From Lachnospiraceae bacterium (lineage in GTDB: Bacteria; Bacillota; Clostridia; Lachnospirales; Lachnospiraceae), in the NCBI GenBank assembly GCA_017476665.1, contig JAFUZJ010000051.1, positions 1 through 61,249 of the forward strand: 61,249 bases of DNA. The letters are read 5' to 3'. The notes beneath the pieces were generated by a model. That model worked only from the letters and a program-made list of their open reading frames with translations, was not told where the DNA came from and did no database searches. The position numbers and the translations under genes were made by a program. Below are positions 13,550 through 21,167 of the stretch, one piece after another (positions within the stretch are counted from its first letter, which is position 1; each line of letters opens with the position of its first letter).

Positions 13550-13653
13550 GCAAAAGCGTCTGCTTCGCATCCGACGCCGCTTTGCGGCTCATTCTTTTGC
13601 TCATATACGCTCGGTCGAAACCAAATGCCCCGCTTCGCGGGTCGCTTGGTTTC
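13550..13653 (-). other. Two folded modules leading into the tRNA array
   Basis: Module one: GAAACCAA/TTGGTTTC (13617-13653) encloses CCCGC-TTC-GCGGG. Module two: GCAAAAG/CTTTTGC (13550-13600) encloses CGTC-TGC-TTC-GCA-GACG and GCCGC-TTT-GCGGC. On the RNA strand two of the three triloops are GAA closed by C-G (GCGAAGC), an unusually stable mini-hairpin. The modules sit between the 13667-13710 terminator and the first tRNA-like unit. Confidence 0.55.
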
Positions 13654-13666
13654 CTTCATCACTAAT

Positions 13667-13710
13667 AAAAAAAGGGAACTGTCCTTGTTTTATTCTCAGA
13701 CAATTCCCTT
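13667..13710 (-). terminator. Intrinsic terminator upstream of the tRNA array
   Basis: Arms AAGGGAA/TTCCCTT plus TGTC/GACA (13672-13710) are followed on the minus strand by seven Ts (13667-13673). It ends the small gene at 13738 or acts as an attenuator, since no promoter was found between it and the first tRNA-like unit. Confidence 0.7.
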
Positions 13711-13737
13711 CATTTCTGCATTTATAAACGGACGGTA

Positions 13738-13926
13738 TCATCCGCCATTTCTGCACCTGGGTTGTCTGATCATAGCATGATATTTTTCTTCCAATTTGGA
13801 TATAAGGGTATAATCATAGCGCTCTAAATCCATAATATAGGCAAAATTTGCGCGCAGGAAATCAAGGCTCATAAACAGTGAGCTTAGATGATTCATATTC
13901 TGCTTTTGAACTCTTGTCTTCTGCAT
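13738..13926 (-). CDS. Unknown 62-residue protein at the head of the array transcript
   Basis: The ATG at 13926 has AGGAG seven bases upstream. The predicted protein is helical and hydrophobic in the middle (LFMSLDFLRANFAYIMDL), with a basic, Arg/Asn/Gly-ending tail. No family recognised. It lies between the strong promoter/leader hairpin (13977-14065) and the terminator before the tRNAs. Confidence 0.5.
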   Translation of the reverse strand: MQKTRVQKQNMNHLSSLFMSLDFLRANFAYIMDLERYDYTLISKLEEKYHAMIRQPRCRNGG

Positions 13927-13976
13927 GATCTTTCTCCTCATCAAAAATTCTTACTGTAACTTTTACTGTAGCAAAA

Positions 13977-14030
13977 AAGGAAGTGCACACTTTTCTTTGT
14001 ATCAAAAAGAAAAGGATTGGCGCTTCCTTT
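13977..14030 (-). terminator. Leader hairpin at the start of the array transcript
   Basis: GGAAG-type outer arms (14023-14030 and 13977-13983) and inner CTTTTCTTT/AAAGAAAAG (13990-13998, 14006-14014) form a nested stem followed by six Ts on the minus strand. It starts almost at the predicted transcription start, so it is more likely an attenuator or 5' stabiliser than the end of a gene. Confidence 0.5.
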
Positions 14031-14036
14031 GTTAGT

Positions 14037-14065
14037 ATAATAGCACCGGAATAACTATATGTCAA
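14037..14065 (-). promoter_or_regulatory. Strong promoter heading the tRNA array region
   Basis: Consensus TTGACA (14060-14065), 17-base spacer and TATTAT (14037-14042) with an upstream TGC (extended -10) on the minus strand. It is the best promoter in the window. Confidence 0.75.
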
Positions 14066-14139
14066 CCCCTAATTTTAAATTTTTTACCAAAATTTCTTCC
14101 AGCCGCCTCGCCTTACCGATCAACCTGCTTAATCGGTCC

Positions 14140-14742
14140 CTAAACAAATATCTCTTGGAAGAATCGCAAGAACCCGTCCTCCACCGCCACCTGCTTTAAT
14201 TTCTCATCAGATAAATCATAATAATATTTCCCTGTCTCTATATGCACTGAAAGACTATCCAGCGGAAATCCGGGATTTCGCATCACATGAGGCGTTTCCA
14301 CAAGATAAAACAGCTCACTCTCCATGTCCAGATCCATAGACTCATAGACATGCTGATCATCCTGAACAAAACAGATTGCATTACAATATTTTGCTTTTAA
14401 TATACCATATTTGCGTGCCAGCGCGCTATAATGCTCCAACATTTCATCATCTGTAAGATACTTGCCTTGGACAGTCCTCACATGTACGCCTGGTTGTTCC
14501 TCCTTCGGTACATTTTCAAAATACAGACCGGAGTCGCAGGAAAACACCGGAATGTGAAATGCCTCCCAGTAACCATAAGCCTTCTTCCTGGCATTCTCCA
14601 GCGGAGTATCTCCGTTTTCAACAATATCCGGAATCACCTGCCCCATTTCCCGTAAGCCAAAAAGTTCTATGCCAAGCGGTTTCAACCGCTCTGACATCGC
14701 TTTTATTTTTGCCGCATTCCCTGTGCCATACAATAGTTTCAT
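14140..14742 (-). CDS. Ham1/RdgB-like non-canonical NTP pyrophosphatase
   Basis: 200 aa. The N-terminus (MKLLYGTGNAAKIKAM) is the nucleotide-binding signature of the Ham1/ITPA fold, and SCDSGLYFE near 70 corresponds to the ADDSGL metal-binding motif. Family members hydrolyse ITP, dITP and XTP to monophosphates, clearing damaged bases from the pool. This one is divergent and sits in a defence island, so it may be specialised for modified phage nucleotides (inference). The start follows GAGGAAA. It has its own extended -10 promoter at 14816. Confidence 0.85.
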   Translation of the reverse strand: MKLLYGTGNAAKIKAMSERLKPLGIELFGLREMGQVIPDIVENGDTPLENARKKAYGYWEAFHIPVFSCDSGLYFENVPKEEQPGVHVRTVQGKYLTDDEMLEHYSALARKYGILKAKYCNAICFVQDDQHVYESMDLDMESELFYLVETPHVMRNPGFPLDSLSVHIETGKYYYDLSDEKLKQVAVEDGFLRFFQEIFV

Positions 14743-14815
14743 TGTTTCAATTTCCTCTATATCATTAACCCGGCGTATCTAGCGCCCGCTAATAATAGTC
14801 TCTGAATTTGCGTTT

Positions 14816-14879
14816 ATTATAGCATACACTTGTCACCATAAAAAGCATTTTTTCCGGTTTCGATAGCAGGTTTCGATAG
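14816..14879 (-). promoter_or_regulatory. Extended -10 promoter and tandem direct repeat
   Basis: TGCTATAAT on the minus strand (-10 box 14816-14821) precedes the Ham1-like gene. About 35 bases further upstream an 11-base direct repeat, GGTTTCGATAG at 14856-14866 and 14869-14879, with 13-base periodicity, could bind a regulator. Confidence 0.5.
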
Positions 14880-14912
14880 TACTTCAGCAACAGTATCTCG
14901 CTCTTAGTAAGT

Positions 14913-17873
14913 TCATTTTCCTTCTATTCTCCTCACCGTCATCTCCAACAACTCCACCGCCGCCTGCACATTCTCCACACGCATCAGATTATCTCTCGCA
15001 TCCGCCCGTCCCAGAAGATCTGCGCCACCATGCCAAACCAATTTCCTGTCAATCACAGCATAGTGCTCTCCCTCCTCCTGCAACAGCCTGACCGCAATCC
15101 CTGCATTCCGCATTTCGTCAATCAACGCATGCAGCTCTATCACATCACCATATCCGACAGTTTCCGGTTCCATAGTGATCACCGTCACACTTACGCCTGC
15201 CTCTTGCCTGCCTCTTACCAGCCCAAGCATACGCTCTACCCTGCCTCTTCGAAGTGCCGGGCTGGAAATAATAATCTCCTGATCAGCCTCTATCAGATCC
15301 TTTTCAAATACCTCTACATAATCCCGTCCATCATAGATTACATCTGCTGTCTGTTTTTCACCCGCTCCACCGGACAGGATTCGATATTCCTGTTTCTTGT
15401 AAGCTGCCAGTCTGCTCCGATATTGCCCGTCGTAAAAACTGATATGTGAGTCTACATAATCGTATACGAACACATCCTGTTTTCCCTCATAACTCCGGTT
15501 CAACCGACCTATGTATTGTATCAGACGACCATCAAATTTAATCGGTGCCGCAAGCATCAAAGTATCCAGTCTCGGGAAATTAAACCCTTCTCCTACCTTT
15601 TGCCCCGTGGCAATCAAAATGACGGTCTCACTGTCCGGAATCTGCAGCATCTGTTCCCGAATCTCCTGATTCTGCTTTGGTGTCTGATTTCCATAGAGCA
15701 TAAATACATGATCTGCCGCACCCTGCAACAGCTCATATAATTTGTCCACATGCCGCTTTAACTTCGTCAGGATCACAGGTGTCCTTCCTTGTGCAACACA
15801 AGCTTTCACATCTGCAACGATCTGCTCCGTTCGGTCTTCATGCTCTGCAATCAATGCATCTGCCTCATGGATCGATAACTTTTTCCCTGAAATATTCACC
15901 ACTCTTGTAAACCTTGGTACTACGAATCTTGACAATCCTAACGCATCCGCTTGCTCCCTCGCCGTGTATTCATGCCGAATCGGTCCCAATAGCATATAGT
16001 TGATCTGATCTAACTTATCGCTCCTGTACGGTGTAGCGGACACCCCATACACATATTTCGCTTTTATACGCTCCAGAACCGCCTGCGCCTGCGCGGAGGC
16101 GGCATGGTGGCACTCGTCCATCAAAATCAGCCCATAAGAGTCCAGATTCGGAAAGAACTCGCCTTTCCGATAGGCAGATCCAACCATAGCAATATCAATG
16201 ATTCCCGTCGTCTTATCTTTCCCGGCACTCAGCGTCCCAATCACACCGTCCCTTACCCTTTCCTTTCCGGTTTTGGTATAGTAAACCGGTGGTGCCTCAT
16301 CAATGACTAAAAATTTCTCTAATTCATTCACCCACTGCATGAGCAGATCCGCACTTTCGATCAGAATCAGTGTATTCACCTTTCGCTGTGCGATCAGATA
16401 TGCGGAAACCACCGTTTTTCCAAACGCCGTTGCCGCATTTAATATACCTGTTTCATATCTCAGAATACTCTGTACAGCCAACTCTTGCTCCGTACGCAAT
16501 TCTCCCTGAAATTGTACACGGATCGGTCTGCCAAACTGTCTGTTATCCTCTACTTCATATGTAATTCCTGCCTCTTTGCATTTGGCAGTCAGCCGGTCCA
16601 ACAAGCCCCTGGGAATCCGGATATATCCCTCCTCATCCTGTCCCAGATAAATTGTGCTGAAATGATAGTAATTTGATCTACCCATCCGACTATTTTCATA
16701 AAATTGTGGATTATCTATGGTCGCCATACACCGAATCTGATTCTGCAGTCTCGGCATGAGGTTCAAAGCATCTACATATACTCCATCTGCCAGTACTATA
16801 TGAATACAACCTCCGACTACATCCTCCACGCAAAATCTATCATTCTGATTCCAAGGCTTTAATCTCTGATTTATCCCTGTAGTAAAACCACCTGCGCCAA
16901 TAGGTGCTCCATATAGTTCTTCCGCCCATCTGTTCAGGTGTCGTTCCACTTCCTGTTTTGAGATTTTTCTCGTACTCTTTAATTTTGCCCACTGATCGGG
17001 ATACGCATTCCACGCCTCATCCACAAATGCACTGTTTCCGTCACGAAGCGCTTTCCCCTGCAATGGCAATGCCACCAAATTCCCCAATTTACTGAGCACA
17101 TCCTGTGATGGATACATCCGGTCATAGAATTTGAAGGATGTCAGATTAACCTGTGCCGCTCCACGATCTAAAAGTAACGACCCAAAATTCCTTGCAAGCC
17201 CCGCCGGAATCGCCTCCCGGAAAAAAATCCAAACTTGCGCGCCGCGTCCGGAACGAGACCTCTCCACCAAAACATCAATTCCGTTCAACTCGCATATCCT
17301 GCGAAGCGCATCCACCTCGTCCTTCCATGCATTATCCTTGTTTGCATCATCCTCTTTATAAGAGTCCTTCTCATGGTTATCAAAATCAAAAACCAAAAAG
17401 CGACAGGTACTGTCCAAAAGTAATGGGTAAGTCCCGATCACATCCGTACAATCTTCCCTGCCGCCTTTTAAATGCTGCAAAATAATATCCACATTCAAAG
17501 GAATCCACTCTTTGCACTCACAATCTTCATCGCAGAACTTCTTTTCGCCTCTTTGCTTTGGGCATAACTCATTATTCCAACGGTTTCTGCACTGTGGAAA
17601 ATAGCCACCGTTTTTTCCTCTGCGGGCAAAAACATCCTCACGCCCCCAAAACATTCCATAGAACTCCTTCGCCATCTGCGTATTGGGATAAAGCGGTAGA
17701 ATTCGGGCGCCCTGATCGGGATCATATTCATCTGCCACTCTCTCAACAAAAACATCAGCTATATCATAGGATATTTCATGTTCTTTCAGCAACTGCTTTA
17801 GATTCCGGTTCTCCTCCTGCAGATTCCGAACCAGTTTCCGTAATGATTCTAATGTATGTCCTTCTTTTTCCAT
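14913..17873 (-). CDS. TOTE-type primase-helicase-PLD nuclease fusion
   Basis: 986 aa. Residues 1-50 form a coiled coil. About 60-330 match the archaeo-eukaryotic primase domain of TOTE conflict systems, with a Cys-rich cluster (CRNRW, CPKQ, CDEDCECKEW) and the metal-binding FDFDNH. About 440-800 form a superfamily 2 helicase (AFGKTVVSAYL, LMDECHHAA, and QYIGRLNRS as motif VI). About 830-975 resemble a phospholipase D-like nuclease domain (EHYAVIDRKLVWHGG). Known families suggest recognition, unwinding and cutting of foreign DNA or RNA; a defence role is inferred from architecture and neighbours. The start at 17873 follows GGGG. Confidence 0.82.
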   Translation of the reverse strand: MEKEGHTLESLRKLVRNLQEENRNLKQLLKEHEISYDIADVFVERVADEYDPDQGARILPLYPNTQMAKEFYGMFWGREDVFARRGKNGGYFPQCRNRWNNELCPKQRGEKKFCDEDCECKEWIPLNVDIILQHLKGGREDCTDVIGTYPLLLDSTCRFLVFDFDNHEKDSYKEDDANKDNAWKDEVDALRRICELNGIDVLVERSRSGRGAQVWIFFREAIPAGLARNFGSLLLDRGAAQVNLTSFKFYDRMYPSQDVLSKLGNLVALPLQGKALRDGNSAFVDEAWNAYPDQWAKLKSTRKISKQEVERHLNRWAEELYGAPIGAGGFTTGINQRLKPWNQNDRFCVEDVVGGCIHIVLADGVYVDALNLMPRLQNQIRCMATIDNPQFYENSRMGRSNYYHFSTIYLGQDEEGYIRIPRGLLDRLTAKCKEAGITYEVEDNRQFGRPIRVQFQGELRTEQELAVQSILRYETGILNAATAFGKTVVSAYLIAQRKVNTLILIESADLLMQWVNELEKFLVIDEAPPVYYTKTGKERVRDGVIGTLSAGKDKTTGIIDIAMVGSAYRKGEFFPNLDSYGLILMDECHHAASAQAQAVLERIKAKYVYGVSATPYRSDKLDQINYMLLGPIRHEYTAREQADALGLSRFVVPRFTRVVNISGKKLSIHEADALIAEHEDRTEQIVADVKACVAQGRTPVILTKLKRHVDKLYELLQGAADHVFMLYGNQTPKQNQEIREQMLQIPDSETVILIATGQKVGEGFNFPRLDTLMLAAPIKFDGRLIQYIGRLNRSYEGKQDVFVYDYVDSHISFYDGQYRSRLAAYKKQEYRILSGGAGEKQTADVIYDGRDYVEVFEKDLIEADQEIIISSPALRRGRVERMLGLVRGRQEAGVSVTVITMEPETVGYGDVIELHALIDEMRNAGIAVRLLQEEGEHYAVIDRKLVWHGGADLLGRADARDNLMRVENVQAAVELLEMTVRRIEGK

Positions 17874-17944
17874 GTGTTCCCCTTTTTCTATATCTTAATA
17901 CATCCCACCACACATACCACCATCTCATATAAAATATCAAAAAT

Positions 17945-19039
17945 CTATACAAGCATCGTATCCGGCAAAGCATCACTATGACTGATAGAAATAAGCGCCA
18001 GCATTGCCATATTATGAATCGCTTCACAAACCTCAAAATCTTTCTCTTCTTTCCAATGAGGTTTCCATTCCATCACATAATCATATACATCCTTATCAGA
18101 AATACCATCTCCTGCTTTAACCAATTCATCATACGAGTATAGTACAGTCGCAATCATTTCAGCCTGTTCCGTACTTTTTACTCTGCCAAACAGATCTATC
18201 GTCTTTTGTGTAGCATTCCACTCCTGCTCTGTAAACTTATCTTTATGGATCACCACATTGTCAGCAACCCGCAAAGAAACCATACGTCCCAATGTCTTTT
18301 CCATAATTAGATTTGCATTAGCTAAAGCAGTTATTGATGACTTAACCTCCGCAGAATACGGACCATAGCTCCCCTTCGAAAATGAAAAGCCTGTCTCAAC
18401 GCCATTTCTTGTTAATACATAACATATTTTTTGATAGATTGTTCGTCCAACTTTGAGTGAATAGGTTCTGTTATTCAGTTCACGTACAACTTCCAGGATC
18501 AAATACCACTTAGGATTAATTTTTGAATTTGCCTTCCCTTCTATATCATTCTCACAAGCATTCTGTGATAAATACTCTTCAGAAAGTTCATTTCTGCTTG
18601 TTCCGAAAGGCGCATAAATTTCAATCTCAATGGGCAACTTTATCAGTTTTTGATACATGATTGGTCCAACAACATCCCATGTCAGCCCCCCGTTTCCACA
18701 TCCCAAGGGCGGAAATGCTATACTATCAATCCCATATTTATCATAGTTTTCAATAAACCAATCCAGCCCATCAATGACATATGATAATCTAGAAGGCGAT
18801 CTCCAATGATCTTTTGTCGGAAAATTCAAAATCTTAGAGCCATCATCATTCAAGTATACATAGGGTGTTCCTGTCTTTACTTCACCTGCATTACATTTCT
18901 TCACATAATCCAAATACATTTCAGGATATAGCTTTTTATACTCAAGCGCTATTCCCTTTCCCATTACACCAACACAGTTGACTGTATTGACAATTGTCGA
19001 ACATTTACTTTCAAAAATATTACCAACTTTTATAATCAT
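17945..19039 (-). CDS. darG: DarG-type macrodomain antitoxin
   Basis: 364 aa. The N-terminal 155 residues are a macrodomain (TVNCVGVMGKGIAL, PLGCGNGGLTW) that removes ADP-ribose from DNA bases. The C-terminal 180 residues match the DarG C-terminal region that binds and neutralises DarT. It follows darT by 11 bases in the same direction, the standard order. Length is normal and the ADP-ribose binding loops are intact, so the antitoxin looks functional. The start has AGGAGATGATC upstream. Confidence 0.92.
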   Translation of the reverse strand: MIIKVGNIFESKCSTIVNTVNCVGVMGKGIALEYKKLYPEMYLDYVKKCNAGEVKTGTPYVYLNDDGSKILNFPTKDHWRSPSRLSYVIDGLDWFIENYDKYGIDSIAFPPLGCGNGGLTWDVVGPIMYQKLIKLPIEIEIYAPFGTSRNELSEEYLSQNACENDIEGKANSKINPKWYLILEVVRELNNRTYSLKVGRTIYQKICYVLTRNGVETGFSFSKGSYGPYSAEVKSSITALANANLIMEKTLGRMVSLRVADNVVIHKDKFTEQEWNATQKTIDLFGRVKSTEQAEMIATVLYSYDELVKAGDGISDKDVYDYVMEWKPHWKEEKDFEVCEAIHNMAMLALISISHSDALPDTMLV

Positions 19040-19050
19040 CTGATCATCTC

Positions 19051-19659
19051 CTAAAAAAACACCCTCGGCTCAACTACAATTTCTTTATCAAAACCGATTT
19101 TCTTCAATCGCTCTGATACCTGTTCATTTATAACCGCAGCACACACTACATAATTATATGGAATCATATAGGGGATTAAAACTTCTGCACATTTTATCGA
19201 TTTCTTCCTACATTGTTCATAATAGTTTTCATCTAGCCAATATCTTGCATATACTAAATTAAACTCGATTTTCTCTAAACCTGTTTCCGGCGTATAAAAT
19301 GCCGCATAATCACTCGATGCATTTTTATCGGAAACGATGACTCCATTTAAGTCCAAAACTGTTCTGTCAAATTTCAGAATACATATTTCTTCATTCTGTT
19401 CTCTTTTTCTAGACAACATTGGATTCCATGGATCAAAATATAAATTTGCATATTGATGTAGTTTCAGCCCATTTGGAATTCTTATATGTTCTCTTCTTGC
19501 CTGAACCTCATTCATTGCAATAGAAACATGATCTATCTTTTGTGCTCTCTCATTTGAAAGTAGCCCCTTACTCATAATGGACGGAATATTATCAATTGCC
19601 TGAATATTATATAGACCTGTTTGATTTGTTATTTCGGTAAAACGCTCCGAAGGTTTCAT
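19051..19659 (-). CDS. darT: DarT-type DNA ADP-ribosyltransferase toxin
   Basis: 202 aa from an ATG at 19659 with GGAG nine bases upstream; earlier ATGs at 19695 and 19725 would add an odd N-terminus. Family features are YNIQAIDNIPSIMSKGLL (NAD-binding start), YANLYFDPWNPMLSRK and AEVLIP, where the catalytic Glu is expected. DarT adds ADP-ribose to thymine or guanine in single-stranded DNA and blocks replication, including phage replication. Two palindromes upstream (19712-19754) may allow autoregulation. Confidence 0.9.
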   Translation of the reverse strand: MKPSERFTEITNQTGLYNIQAIDNIPSIMSKGLLSNERAQKIDHVSIAMNEVQARREHIRIPNGLKLHQYANLYFDPWNPMLSRKREQNEEICILKFDRTVLDLNGVIVSDKNASSDYAAFYTPETGLEKIEFNLVYARYWLDENYYEQCRKKSIKCAEVLIPYMIPYNYVVCAAVINEQVSERLKKIGFDKEIVVEPRVFF

Positions 19660-19711
19660 ATTCACCAACTCCATTTTATCATAATTTCTGCACATGTCCT
19701 TTGCGCATCTG

Positions 19712-19754
19712 AAATTGCGGAGCAATTTTGAATAAAACCGTTTATGGTTTTATT
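19712..19754 (-). promoter_or_regulatory. Two adjacent palindromes before darT
   Basis: AAATTGC-GGA-GCAATTT (19712-19728) and AATAAAACC/GGTTTTATT (19731-19754) are perfect 7- and 9-bp inverted repeats two bases apart, just upstream of the darTG start. They could be operators of this toxin-antitoxin pair or an upstream terminator. Confidence 0.45.
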
Positions 19755-19966
19755 TTATCACATGCAGCGAGTTTTGTCGAACATTTGTTTTGTTATTTTA
19801 TATAAATACATATTATCATAAAATTCAGGTTTATGGTATATGTTTATCATACTTTAAATCATTCATATTTCCCGGGTTCAGCAGCCATCCTCTCTCCTTA
19901 TTTTTCAAGTCTTCCGCAATCTACCGCCGCCATGCCCCGCATCCAATACTACCAAAGCCATAAAAA

Positions 19967-20037
19967 ACCTCCCACATATCCTGATCATGTGCCCCTTGTC
20001 TGCACAAAAGGCTTCTCTATCAGCATATGTGGGAGGT
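19967..20037 (-). terminator. Long intrinsic terminator after the pseudogene
   Basis: Thirteen-base arms ACCTCCCACATAT/ATATGTGGGAGGT, extended by CTGAT/ATCAG, enclose a 33-base loop. Six Ts follow on the minus strand (19962-19967). It lies downstream of the 20073 end. Confidence 0.65.
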
Positions 20038-20072
20038 TTACAATTTGTTCCTCATACCCGATACCCGTTGAA

Positions 20073-21051
20073 TCACATAGGAGTTATTTGCCGATAATCC
20101 GAGATCACATCACTTACAATATGTCCAATGAACAGATTGCGGGGCACTGCGTCCATCTGCACAGAATTAATTATATTCACCATTTCACCAGCTTCCACTT
20201 GCAGCTCATTTTCCATATCATTTAAAAATTGTACACTGTCATACATATACGCAGAGGTACGTCCAACTACAAGAGAGTACTGTCGCAATACTCTTGTTAC
20301 AAATTCAATGAGCCTGCTGTCTCTTATAAAAATCCCGCTGTTCCAGTCGGGATTTTTATAAGCCCAATTGCATTATATTGCCTATAATCATTCAACATAT
20401 CCCATCGCGGGTTCCAGCCTGCATCTCCGCACAGCAATACCGGCAAATCATACATAGCTACTTTCTCAACCAGCCTGTTGGCAATTTTTTTGTACATTGC
20501 TCTGGTCTCACGCATTAAAATCACTTGTGCCTGCCCGGCATTCAATGCTGATATCTGATGGAATATCAGATCGATATTATTGCAGAATTTTTCATTCTCA
20601 GCAATCATCTGTTGGACATAAAGATGCTGTGGACCATGCTGCACTCTACGATAATCTTCTCCACAAAAGTTCCGGCATTGACCGCATCGGCCAAATCCTC
20701 AACATTCATGTTCTGGTATCTTCGATATGCCTGTTTCTCATCTCTCATACGGCTCTCAACCATCGCAACTAAATCCGCGCCATACCTCTCAGTCAGGCCG
20801 GGCCGATTTTCCAGCACTCTGACATTGATGCCGTATCGCTCCTGTAGCTGCCGATATCTATCTTCAAACAGATTATGCTGCAGTGTGCTTAATAAAATAT
20901 CATCCTCACCCAGAGCAACCGCTTGATTATTGACAAATACATCATGAAGATCATAGTCGCCCGCAAAGAAACACCGGGCAAAATAGTAATCTACCCAGCA
21001 TTCAATTGTCTCCTTGTCCTGAATGTAGACATAATTCTCATTAAATGCCAT
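20073..21051 (-). pseudogene. Unknown protein broken by two frameshifts
   Basis: Three frames read as one protein of about 325 residues. The first runs from an ATG at 21051 (GGAGG upstream) to 20605. The second continues from about 20650 with VQHGPQHLYVQQMIAENEKF to 20324. The third runs from about 20345 with FIRDSRLIEFVTRV to 20073. Sense continues smoothly at both joins, so this is a decayed gene or assembly errors. A perfect 15-bp palindrome covers the second join (20323-20362). I do not recognise the family. It may belong to the defence island or to the MATE gene's cluster. Confidence 0.65.
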
Positions 21052-21167
21052 ACTACTGCTCCTCCTTTTATTTTTGCCCAACATATTTCAACCGGTTTTT
21101 ATGTGGTGCCTCAACTATATTTCTTTTTGTTCCCTGAGATAAGTTACATATGTGAAAGCGCTTGTCC

